Origin: Monosiga brevicollis MX1
Lineage: Eukaryota; Opisthokonta; Choanoflagellata; Craspedida; Salpingoecidae
Assembly: GCF_000002865.3 (NCBI RefSeq)
Contig: NW_001865057.1
Span: 661,272-706,499 of the forward strand
Length of the DNA stretch: 45,228 nt
Reading direction: 5' to 3'
Shown: in pieces, positions 33,001-43,530 of the stretch
How the letters are laid out: the number at the start of each line of letters is the position of its first letter
Numbering within the stretch: the first letter of the stretch is position 1
Notes under the pieces: model-generated
Seen by the model: the letters and a program-made list of their open reading frames with translations, nothing else
What the model was told of the DNA's origin: nothing
Databases searched by the model: none
Made by a program: the position numbers and the translations under genes

Positions 33001-33019
33001 TTTTTATTTTTTATTTTTT
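33001..33019 (+). terminator. Pol III T-run terminator of 5S gene
   Basis: TTTTTATTTTTTATTTTTTT directly follows the helix I end; RNA polymerase III stops at runs of four or more T. Confidence 0.8.
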
Positions 33020-33415
33020 TGACATCGAGTGGCTGGCTGAGTGCTGGGTGTCAAATGTCCTTTTTGAGCCGAGGTTTGGCAAAGAGGCGTTTGCTATGCT
33101 TGCCACGGAAGCTCAAAGAGTCTTGGCCGGTTGATAATCAAGCAATGAGGTAGTAAAGGTGTTCTGAAATTTCCGCCCACGACGAAATGTCGGACTGGCA
33201 AGTGTATGTTGTGTGTTAAGGTAGACGTTTGGAGTCCTGGCAAGTGTCAAAAAGTGCATCAAGGTTCACGTTTGAAGTCAAGCGAGTCCGACGAAAAAAC
33301 AGCGTGGAGCTGTCAAGCGAAATGAAGCAGGTGATTTTCCTTGGGAGGGCCAACCTCAGCAACAACCAGCAGCGGCCTCAGATTTGGCAAACATTTGGCG
33401 CCAACACCGAGCCTC

Positions 33416-34621
33416 ATGATTAGAAGCGTCAGAGCCAGAGTCGTGGCCACGAGCCTGTGGCTTCTGGCTGCCATGGCTCACGCCGCGCCCATTGATACGA
33501 CTGCTTCGACCACACCGAACAAAGCCAATCCAATCAGCATGGTCGACCCCGTGCTTCAGATTGATACCGTGGTCGTTTCCACATTGCCCGAATATGCCGA
33601 CTGGCCGCTCCTGCACAAGCAGCTCGATCAAACGATGGATCAGCTCCTTGAGACTGGCGTCGTCTCCTTGCGTGACAGCACCGGCAAGGTTGTCGTCTTG
33701 GATTCAATTGATGGAGCCATCGAGGGCACAACCGTGGACAATCTTCTCACAGCTGGCTACTCGCTCGTGATCAAGCCTGAACAAGAGCCCTCCCTGACCT
33801 CGTCCATGCACGCTTTTACCGTTAGCAATGATATATCTCAGCAGATTCAAGCGCATCTGGGTGTGGTCATGTCAGAGCACTTTTACATCTCACCACCCGG
33901 ACAACGGGCCCTGAGCCCGCATACTGATGGTGGTGATGTCTTTGTGCACCAGTGGGCTGGCAGCAAGCTTTGGACCCTCTGCGTGCCCACCGCGCCCGAT
34001 TGCCTGGACTGCACCTTTGCAGACCTGGCCCTGCGCGCCGAGCTGGCCAAGTCGGCCTTCCAAGGTTTGTCATCGTTTCCTTGTGGGCAGGCCCTCTGGA
34101 TTAAGCGAGCTCGCTCAAGGTGCTTGATTTCCAAAACACTCGAGTACATCTCTTGGCGCTGGACGGTAAATCACACTTTCACACTTGCTTGGCTGTCCCC
34201 GCCTGAAGGCTGCACCTCCTATACGGACGAACAACTTGCCGGAATGGAGTGCCGCACCTTGGATCTGCAGGAAAACGAGCTGCTTTATGTTCCGCGCGGT
34301 GTCGTTCACTTTGCCCGAGCCAACACGACCGGCCTGAGCGCCCACGCCACCTACCAAGTGGTTCCGCCCTCTTCCACCTGGATCGACATGGTGGTCGATG
34401 AATGTAGCCTCACAGCAACCATGCGAGCTTGCAACGAGCTGAAGAATCAGCTTCTTCAAGCCGACCTGGGTTTCCGGTGGCTCAACTTTCGCTTCAAAGA
34501 CGTCCACGTGGCGCCCGTTCTGCCCAACAAACTCATTACCTCGGAATATTCGCTTCACTCCACACGCCTTGCAGAGCTTGTTGTCCGCCCGGCGTCCAAT
34601 GACGAATCGGTCACGCGTACG
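33416..34621 (+). other. Signal peptide and JmjC (2-oxoglutarate oxygenase-like) domain
   Basis: MIRSVRARVVATSLWLLAAM ends near AHAAP and is a typical signal peptide. The cupin core follows: HFYISPPGQRALSPHTDGGD with the metal-binding H169-x-D171, then VFVHQWAGSKLWTL and LLYVPRGVVHFA with the distal His250. Order and spacing resemble the JmjC domains of the MINA53/NO66 ribosomal oxygenases. All three iron ligands are present, so catalysis is possible. JmjC enzymes usually act in nucleus or cytosol; this one should enter the secretory pathway. The 144-base intron 34065-34208 is a multiple of three and has no in-frame stop, so it can be retained, which would insert 48 residues before the distal His. 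Confidence 0.85.
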
Positions 34622-37600
34622 GTTTGTTGATGAGTTTTAGCCTGTGCTCTGATCCTGATGTTGCGTGCTCGTCACTGCGCCCACAACCTTCCATTCCTGC
34701 AATTGTAGCGCCGTTTCTCGGATAAAAGCTACAACGGCACAGGATGTGGCTCATGCAACCAACGTTGCGACGACACCTGGTTTGTCATTGCTCACGTTTT
34801 GACGCTGCCCTTGAGTGAGCGAGTATGCGGGCGAGTTGCCAGACTTGTTAATCAGTACGCATTCAACATTTTGCTGTTTATACTTGCAGTGATAGTAGCT
34901 GCGATTGGGCTATGATGGACTGCGATGCTAGCTGCGATAGCAGTTGCGGTACGTCACGCCATCTATTTGCAGTGCCGTACATCGACCATCCCCTATCGTG
35001 CTTTTTGTGTCTTACCGTACCTTGCATTTCTGGTTTTGTTGGCAGACTCGGTCATTTGCAACTCTGGTTGCCGTTGCCCTCAAGGCTGGGGCAGTTCTTC
35101 TGGTTACTGCAATTGTTCGTGTCTTAAAATGGATTCCTCATGTCTCTCTATGTTTGCAACACTCAGGCGCATTTGCGCAGATAGTTTGCCTCATTTTCTT
35201 GTCTGGCGCTTTGTGTCTATGCGTGGGTCGTGTGTCTGTCTGATTAGCTTGTAGCTCTGGGCTGGACACTGTCAACGATGTGTGCAGTACGTTTTGACCC
35301 GACATCCGAGCCTTGCTGCCGAGCTTTTCTGGCTCTGCCATTGGTGCTGGTACGGTCAGCCAGCATTTGTTTTTGCTCACCATGGCTGATCACGCTGACT
35401 TGCAGGTACTTGCGGCAAGGGCACCTTTCACAATACGGTTCGCTGTTTGAGCTGCGGTTCTGGTATGTGTTCATGTGCCATGCATTCCTTAGTGGTGCTA
35501 AGAGACCGTGGCCATGCTGCACAACATACACTGGCTTTGAACCCCAAATTCACACCAGACCCCGAGCCTCGCCCTCTTCATTCGTGTTCTTCGTTTCCAA
35601 ATTTAGGTACCTACCAGGACAGCGCCAGCCATCTTTCTACCTCATGCAAAACAAAGAGCCGCTGTCCTGCTGGCACTTACGACGCCAACGGTGGCAGGTA
35701 CGGATGTTTTTGTCTGTATTTCTAGTATTTGTCTGTATACCACGCCTTGTCGCCTTTGCGTCAGTATGATGGAGTCCTACTCTAACGTCCATCTTGTCGT
35801 ATCCCACCGCGTTGTCCCTGTCCAACGCAGCTCGTCTTCAAACACAAACTGCCTTGCTTGCCCGGCGGGCTCCTACCAAGATGCGACCAACCACCTGGAG
35901 ACTTCTTGCAAGACCAAGACCAACACGTGCCCTGTTGGCCACTACGCCTCAAACGGTGGCAGCACTACAAGTGATCGCATCTGCGCCGTGTGTCCCGACG
36001 GTATGCCAATCCCTCGAACTGTCCTTGTATCATTTTGTCTCGGATACATGATTATATGCGCACCCCCCCCCGCACCCCTCGGTTTTATTCAACCCGCTTG
36101 ATAATCGTTGGTTCATTCCCAGGTACTTGGATGGATATCAATGGTAACTCAGCCCAGCAGTGCTATCAGAAATCTGTGCCATGCTCACCTGGCCAAGAGG
36201 TTTCAAACAAGGGTGACAAGACGGCCGACAACATTTGCGCCGCCTGCAGCTCAAGTGCGCACCATTTTTGTTTTGCGCACTATTTCTTTGCCTGCTTGCA
36301 GGTGTTGGACACAACTGCTCATTGTCAACTCATTCTCCAACACCCGTCTACAATGGCTTTGTTAGATTCATATCAACCCAGCCAGGGCTTGGCTGTACAG
36401 TGTACACGGAAGACCAACACTTGCAAAGCCGGCGAATATGTGACCAATCCAGATTCCCTGACCTCGGATTACTCCTGTGGTATCTGCGCTGCCGGTACGC
36501 CATCCCGTACTTTAGCCCTTCCGCCCCTCCACATCGTTCTTTTGGCACGACTGCGCGCTCTGACACGTTTGTACTTGCGCAACATTTCAATTGGATTGCA
36601 CGGCATGATGGCGGTCTCGATCACCTAGGCACTGTTCAACCCAGCAGCTCACACATTTCCTCGACATGCCATGGTCAGGGTTTTTGAGCTGCTTGCTCAC
36701 CCGTTGCCTCCGCCATGACCTTCTCCTCTTTGTCCTCCTTCGTTTCACGGCTCTCAACACGCCCAGCTCTCCGCGTTAACGTGTGTGCCTCACGACTTGT
36801 CGATGATTTTGACTCCACAGCGTGTGCGGCCGGCAATTACCAAGCCAGTGCAGGGCAAACCTCTTGCTTGCCCTGCCCAGTTGACTCGTATTCTGATACC
36901 TCCGCGGCTACCTCGTGCAAACGTATGTTGATGGAGACCACTTCGTTTCCTCCTTTGTCGTAATCTTTTGGTCTTCAGCACCAAAGGATGCTCTTCTGGG
37001 TATTCACTTGGCAACGTGCGCGCGCCTCATGCGTTCCCGTGGGCGTTTTCATCTTCCTTGTCCAGCTTGCGATCTCAGCCATGGCGCTTATCAGGATCAA
37101 ACCGGTCAAACTTCATGTGACGGCTGTGGAGTTGGTACGTGTATTCATTCTGCTTCTCAAAAGCCTACTCAGATAAGCCATACGCAACGCCCTGATTGTA
37201 TCGCTGATGCCTTAACTTGCGAAATTCTCAGGTTCGCGTCTGGATTTGACGACGTCAAGTTGCATCCCCTGTGCTGCTGGCAAATATCAAGGCCAGCCCT
37301 ACAGTACTGTCTGCATCGATTGTGCAGCGGGCAAGTATAGCCTTGCGAGCGCGTCAGTGTGCTCGGCTTGCCCAGCTGGCACCTACTCGGAGCTGGCTCA
37401 AGCCTCGGCGTGTACACAGTGTCCCGCGGGCAAGTTCTCTGCCAGTGAGAATTCCATCTCGTGTGCCCGCTGCTCTGCTGGCACTTACCAAGCACAGGCT
37501 GGCCAATCCGACTGCCAGACCTGCCAAGCTGGCTATACTGTCAATCCCGATTTTACTCAATGCACTGGTGCGATTGACCCTCTGCTGGCACTGGATCGTT

Positions 37601-40600
37601 TTGGCATGTAGTTGCCAAATCAGTCGCGTACTGAGTTTCTGCCCTCGCCTTGTCTGATGTCTGACTTTTGTGCTCACTAGATGTCACGCCGCCCGAGTTG
37701 ACGTTGGCCCCCAACGCCATCGTCCGGTTCGAAGCTCTGACCAATACTTTTGTCTATCCTACGGTGACAGCCACGGATACGAGTGGCGAAAGAATTGTCG
37801 TGACGCACACCAACAATGTTCAGCCAGGTGAGCCTCTACTTTCTTTCTTCATTCTTTAATCCTGGCTCTATGGCCTCTGGGGTCCTGCGTCGTCTGCATG
37901 CTTTTGCATTTATTTTTTGTGGTGGTCATGCGGTGTCTGAACGGCATATGCTTCCACTCATCTCCTCTTTGCCCATTGGCTTCTTCTTCTTTGAATCTTG
38001 CTTTGGCTAATCTTCAGACGAAGTCGGCACTTATGATGTGACCTATTCTGGCGAGGACAGTGCCAAGAACAAGGGTGTCTTGGTTGTTCAGGTGATCATC
38101 TTTGCGGCCCGAAAACCGGTCATCGTGCTTCTTGGCCCGGTGGTCATGACGCTCGAAGTGCACACTCGTTTCAACGACCCCATGGGCTATGTGATCGATG
38201 AGGGCGAACCCAACAACCTCAACAACACGCTAGCTAGTAACACAAGCGCCCTGGACATTGACACCCTCGGTACTTACTATGTCGTATATTCCATGCACAC
38301 GCCCGACTCCCAAGGCCTGACCGCCTCGCCTGTGCGGCGCACCGTCCATGTCGTCGACACGACGCCTCCCGTAAGTGCCCCACCAACTTTGCTATGCGCT
38401 CATACACGTCAGTGGAGTCGTCTTTGTTGAGCAGCATCTCACTGTACGCTTATTGCTCACTTGTAATTGATGAATCACAGGTGATCTCGTTGACGCAGGG
38501 TGTCAACGTGACCGTTGAGGCGGGTTCCACCTGGTCCGAGCCTGGGTTTAGCATTCGGGATAACTACGATACCATGGCCATCGGCGACGTGACGGTGGAG
38601 CCTGTCGCGCTTAATCTCAAGGTGCCCAACGGCACGGTCCTCACCGTCGACTACATGGCTACCGATCGCAGCGGCAACGCCGTTTCCATCACACGCTATG
38701 TTCTTGTGCTGGATCGCCTCGCACCCACCATCACACTGCTCAACGCCACCCGGCTGACTGCCGAGGCGGGTGACTTGTACTTTGAGTTTGATGCGGTGGC
38801 CGAGGATCAGTTGGATGATGATGTTGACCTGAGCATCACCTACCCAGATGGCGTTACCGTTGGTGGTGAATTGCAGCCCCCCTCTTTGCCCTTTGATTAC
38901 AGCATTGTTTACACTGCCCGAGATGATGTTGGGAACACGGCTCATGCCACTCGCAACCTGACCGTGGTGGACACCAAGGCTCCCAGCCTTGAAGCCATCA
39001 CCTCGGAGGTACACCTCGAGGCCGGTGCCGCCTATTCCATCAATGCCTCGTGGTATTCCGTGCACGACAACTACAAGGCCACGCCCACCATCTCCACCAA
39101 CGTGTCGGCGCTGCCGCGCACCCACGTGATGACGCCCTATCGTGCCAACGTGCAAATCACTGCCACCGACTCGCAAGGCAATCGAAACGCCACCTCGCTG
39201 CGAGTGCTCTTGGTGGATACTACCGCCCCCATGTTGACTTTGATCACCTCCAACGTCACCTCGGGCACTGATTTTCACATTAGCGACCTCGTGACTGCCT
39301 ACGACAGCAATGATGGGGTGTTGGACAGCGTTGTGGATATGAACACCCACGGCACGAACGTGCTTGATCTACCCTCAACCCCAACATGCCCCGTCGATCG
39401 AATCCGTTCCGCTGCGTCCAACGCCTATCAGCAGGCGCGCGCGGAGCGCATTCGCAGCACCAACACTCAGGTCGTAGGTGATGCGCCGGCCGGCAGCACA
39501 TACACTGTCGACTTTATTGTCACCGATGCGGCTGGCAACTCTGACTCCCTGCGCGGCGTGGTACTTACACTGCGCGACGATACAGCGCCTGTCATTGCCA
39601 CCTCGGGCACGCCCACCGGCCAGATTGAATACACGCGCGCGGCCAACCAGCTCGAGCTGCCTCTCACTGCATCTGACAACCTCGATGGCGATATCTCTTC
39701 TTGGGTTTGTCTGAGCGTGGCACGTTATGCTCCGCGCACGGCTGAGGGGACCCCAAATGTCTTGCGAACCGGATTGCTCGAGCCAGTGAGCCACAACTTT
39801 AACGACTTTGCCGAGATGGGTCGCCCTTGGGGTGCCTCGGGCGGACGCCCCTTGCTTCTTCTTGACGAGCCTGTGGGAACGCTCTATGTTGTCAATGCGA
39901 GTGTGATGGACGGAGCGGGCAACACGGCGACACGCACCTTCCGCTACCTCATCGTGGACACGACTCCCCCTGTCCTCACACTCACATACCCCGGCAGCTA
40001 CCATGTGCCCTACGACACCACCTTTATTGATCCAGGGTTCACCGTGTTTGATGAGTCAGACGACTTGTCAGAGCACGTGCTCGTGTTGAATGCAGACCGT
40101 GTGAATCCGCGATTCCCTGGCACATACTTAGTTCAATACCGCACCAACGATCGGTATGGCAACCCGGCAGAGGCAGCGCGCACCGTGATTGTAGACAATT
40201 TTATACTCCCAGCAGATGATGACATTGTCACGATCACATATGCGGCGAGCATCATCTTAGCACCCGCTGCGCGTGCCTTTGAGGAGCAGCTTCGTGGTGC
40301 GCTGGGTTATCCATACATCTTTGTTGTCGGTCGCCATGCCGGTGCCGACACAACTAAGGATCGCTTCAACACGCTTCCCGGCTCGGCGTCTAGCAGCAGC
40401 TCCCGCCGTCGCTCCCTGCAGGCTGCCACGAACACTTCGTTTGAGCTGTGCATGCGCTCCACGACCACCCTTGCGTGGGTGCCAGCTGAAGCGCTGGCTG
40501 GAATGATTCGAGCATGGAACAACTCTGATGTGACTGTGGCCGTGGATACAAACGATGACGTGGACACTGTCGACTCGGAGACACGTCAGGGAACGTCTGC

Positions 40601-42256
40601 TTCGAATTCGCTAACGACAATAGTGATTGGTGGGGCAGCTGGTGGCGTAATATTACTGCTTTTGATTCTAGTCTTCATCTTGCATCGCCGTAAGCAAAAT
40701 CGCGTGACGGTACCCGCGACATCCGAGGACTTGTACGCGTTCTTTGACGTACGTGACGCAGACATTTGGGAAGTAGAGCGACGGTTCGTGCGCTTGGGGG
40801 AGAAACTTGGCAATGGTGCCTTTGGTCAGGTGTTTCGAGCATGGTTCTGCAACCGTCATAGTGGCGAGGAGCGCAGCTGTGCTGCCAAAGCCCTCAAACC
40901 GGGGGCGCCATTCAGAGCTCGTCAAGACTTTTTGTCGGAAATGACGGTGATGAAGGAAATAGGAGCTCACCCCAATATAATCGGCATTTTTGGGCACTGT
41001 TTGCGCGACGAGCCTCATATTTTACTGGTTGAGTTAGCAGAGTTGGGCAACCTGCGTGACTATCTGCGTAAGTGCCGGACATCCCAGAGCAAGCCACAGT
41101 TGCTTGGGAGTCGCCAGCTGGCCGACTTTTGTCTCCAGATTGCCAGCGGCATGTCGTTTTTGGAGCGGAAAAATGTGATTCATCGTGATCTGGCAGCTCG
41201 CAACGTATGTGCAGAGCACTGTGCATATCAAATACCATGCAAAAAAAAAAAAAAAAAAAGCTTGTTCTCCTGCTGTTCTTACCGGGAATGTGTCTAGGTA
41301 CTGCTGAGCCAAAGCCTTGCATGCAAAATTTGTGATTTTGGTTTGGCGCGGAGCATTGAAAACGAAGACTACGAAACGACGGCAACCAAGTTGCCTGTCA
41401 AATGGATGGCTCCTGAAAGTCTGGGCTACCGCATCTATACCTCAAAGTCAGACGGTACGGTCTTTCATGTTTCTACTTGTTGATCTAATCGCCAGCGACA
41501 TGTCTCACACTCGTGTTTACTCATTCTCTGTCTAGTCTGGTCTTTTGGTGTGACTATGTGGGAGATATTCTCCCTTGGCGGTACGCCATACGTAAAGCAC
41601 CGCAATGTTGATATATTAAGCCTTTTGGCAGACGGCTATCGTTTACCAAAGCCCCGTCAGGCCCCCGGCCAGGCGGATGCCATTGCACGAATGTGCTGGA
41701 TGCATGAAGCCGACAACCGTCCCACGTTTTTGGAATTGGTGGATTTGCTGACAGCTTTTATCAGAAAAAAGAACTTTTCCCTGGCAGAACCCGAAGTGGA
41801 CAGCGATGGGCTGTATGAAGCCATTGGGGATCCGACTGAAGACAGTGAAGGATCAGGCATTCGCGCGATCATGAGTGGTACCGAAGGAATGGGTGCCGGC
41901 ATATACGAAAGTCAAATCAATGGCGATGAAATTTACGACAACGAGTTTGATGGTCACATGATGACTGAGGTACGTGTCCTCGAGTTTGCTTTCTCGGGCT
42001 TCATCATGCTTGGTACTGCCAAAGAGAATTTCATACTGATCACATCTTTTCGTACCTGCAGGGTCCTAGCTTTGAGAACATGGCGTTCAGCACTGACTCG
42101 GCTCAGGCTTCCATCGGCTTTGGCTTCTTCCCTGCTGCTAGCGTGGGTGAAAGATGCCAACCATCCGTCTTTGACCGCAACGCAAATGAGGAGGAGGCGC
42201 TGCAACACAGTGAAACCACCATCTATGACCTTGCCATTGATGACTTGGAAATTTGA
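33416..42256 (+). CDS. Receptor tyrosine kinase with an extracellular JmjC/cupin domain
   Basis: Twenty-one exons encode 2,148 residues. Exons: 33416-34064, 34209-34621, 34709-34779, 34890-34948, 35046-35120, 35248-35286, 35406-35462, 35607-35697, 35831-36000, 36123-36254, 36366-36494, 36629-36673, 36821-36922, 37066-37134, 37232-37567, 37681-37827, 38018-38370, 38481-41204, 41298-41454, 41536-41969 and 42062-42256. Every join is GT-AG and keeps frame. The order is signal peptide, JmjC/cupin domain, cysteine-rich region with ephrin-receptor-like repeats, HYR/Ig-like repeats, membrane helix (about 1686-1716), tyrosine kinase (about 1749-2017) and a tail with four YxxΦ-like tyrosines. If the JmjC part were a separate gene ending at the in-frame stop at 34630, only about 80 bases would remain for the receptor's promoter and signal peptide, so one gene is the better reading. 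An upstream in-frame ATG (33341) exists, but 33416 gives a clean signal peptide. Confidence 0.82.
34709..37567 (+). other. Cysteine-rich ectodomain with ephrin-receptor-like repeats
   Basis: Many small exons encode a first Cys-dense part (GCGSCNQRCDDTCDSSC, CNSGCRCPQGW) and then repeats of the form CxxCPAGxYxxxxxxxxC (for example CLACPAGSYQDATNHLETSC, CPAGKFSASENSISC). These resemble GCC2/GCC3 ephrin-receptor-like modules. Most exons are symmetrical 1-1. The join into 36366 and the tiny exon 36629-36673 were chosen by repeat homology and are less certain. Confidence 0.8.
37681..40600 (+). other. HYR / Ig-like repeat region of the receptor
   Basis: At least seven beta-rich repeats are marked by the recurring border VDTTPPV, VDTKAPS or VDTTAPM and by internal phrases such as YDVTYSGEDSAKN, YMATDRSGNA, YTARDDVGNTA and ITATDSQGNRN. 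Each lies about 75-90 residues from the next. This pattern fits HYR or DUF5011-type Ig-like folds, which are common in extracellular adhesive proteins of bacteria and eukaryotes. Exons: 37681-37827, 38018-38370 and the first 2.1 kb of 38481-41204. Confidence 0.8.
40603..42256 (+). other. Membrane helix, tyrosine kinase domain and phosphotyrosine-rich tail
   Basis: The helix TIVIGGAAGGVILLLLILVF ends in HRRKQNR. The kinase has the glycine loop GNGAFG, catalytic Lys in AAKALK, HRDLAARN (the tyrosine-kinase AAR form), DFG in CDFGLAR, KWMAPES and DVWSFGVTMWE, so it should be active. HRDLAARN is split by an intron with an 18-base A run (41205-41297). The tail carries LYEAI, IYESQ, IYDNE and IYDLA, good candidate SH2 docking sites, and ends DDLEI. 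Confidence 0.92.
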
Positions 42257-42564
42257 AAAGAACGTGGAGTCTCCAGATCATCTGGAGGATGTCGTTTGGT
42301 TTTCTCGATTCCAGGACTTATTCCTGTCAAGTATTACGTACAGAAGAAATGCTCGATGGCATGTTGCTGAACGATGCAGAATCCAGAGCTTCAGTTGTGT
42401 GTTGGTCTTGAATTGCTTGAAGGTTATGATTGTTAGCGACGAATCCGTTCCCCTTCGCATTTGGATGGTAGGTTGCCTTGCGTGGCCATTTTGTGACAAC
42501 AGTTGTCTTTTGTTGTTATTTATGCACTGGCCAATGGGCTCGCTTCAAACTTTCCCATCTTCGT
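42257..42564. other. 3' flank of the receptor kinase gene
   Basis: About 300 bases between the kinase stop codon and the start of the PARP-related repeat; probably the kinase 3' untranslated region. No coding sequence is supported. Confidence 0.6.
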
Positions 42565-43339
42565 GGTGAAGCGATTCTACAGCTATTCTGATGGTGCACC
42601 TAGCCTGGTCACTGCTGTAATTGCTTGCCGAACGCGGCTGGTTCAATCGACTTCAAGACGCCACCAACTCTCTCATTCCGTCCCGACGGACGTCTCTCAA
42701 ACCACGCGAAACGGCTCCTCACCACGACGCGCTTCCTCACAACCCAAAACTGGCCACCAGCGCTTTGCTTCGAGAGACACCCTATCAAGAGTGCTTGCTG
42801 CTTTACGGCATTGCTTCCGAGCGATCGCCGCGGGACAAGTTTGTGCGCCTGGGCCTTGACTGTCGCTTCGCTGGTCGCAGCTTAGGTCACAATTTGGTGT
42901 TTACTTGGCCGACCATCCCGGCAAAATATGGTGGTGCTGTTGATTTGCAGGGTTCAGCGTGTGTGTCCTCACATTGCTTTATTGGCGCTGTGTGTCTACT
43001 TGAACCTGGATGTAGAGTCACCAATATGCGACGCCTAGACCCGACGGCGAGCGCAGACTCGTTATTATGCGAGTCATGTTCGGCCGTGCCTATGTCCATT
43101 CTTCGCCTCTTTTCGGGGCGCTGGCTCCCCCACTGCTGTCCGATGCACCCATCAACGAGCGGTAAGTTGATCAAGATCCAATGTCGTCGAGTTCTGTCAC
43201 ACAGTTTGATGGGACTCGTGTTTTGTTGTCTTGCAGATTTGATTCTGTCATTGCTACACCGCAAGGAACGTTTCGTGAGGAGATAATGTTCGACAATGCC
43301 CAGATTCACCCTGGACTAGTCGTCTACTGCACTGCCTAG
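42565..43339 (+). pseudogene. Decayed PARP (ARTD) catalytic-domain gene
   Basis: The 3' part reads clearly as a PARP C-terminus. From 43016 come SHQYATPRPDGERRLVIMRV and GRAYVHSSPLFGALAPP; a GT-AG intron (43162-43236) follows, then RFDSVIATPQGTFREEIMFD, NAQIHPGLVVYCTA and a stop at 43337-43339. This matches the end of PARP10/14-like domains, including the last-strand Glu. Upstream, LLLYGIASERSP and GLDCRFAGRSLGHN match the start of the domain, but the conserved HGT histidine is absent. The GVYLADHPGK motif lies one frame away (a single-base offset near 42893). I therefore read it as a broken copy, though a sequencing error or an unseen splice could explain the shift. Live PARPs attach ADP-ribose to proteins. 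Confidence 0.65.
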
Positions 43340-43444
43340 ATGTTTTCGTTGGGATCCTTTGTTGTACAGTCAAACCTGCTCCCCCAGACACTTGCACTGC
43401 TTTTGCACACATCCAACGTCGTTCACCACCAGGCCTCCTCGGTA

Positions 43445-43530
43445 GGAGAGCGATTACGCAGCTATTTCAACGGTGCACCTGGTCTGGTCACTGTGAATAC
43501 TTTCCATGATCGAATTGACCTCAAGAAGTA
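43445..43530 (+). repeat. Direct partial copy of the PARP-associated repeat
   Basis: The stretch GGTGCACCTGGTCTGGTCAC with its flanks matches the sequence near 42590 and, inverted, 27143-27228. It lies 100 bases downstream of the decayed PARP gene in the same orientation. It is a third, shorter fragment of the same 5' segment. A 42-codon open frame (43551-43679) follows it, which I do not recognise. Confidence 0.75.

Noticed and set aside
32760-33134. 124-codon frame upstream of the JmjC receptor
   Set aside because: It runs straight through the 5S rRNA gene and has no protein features of its own.
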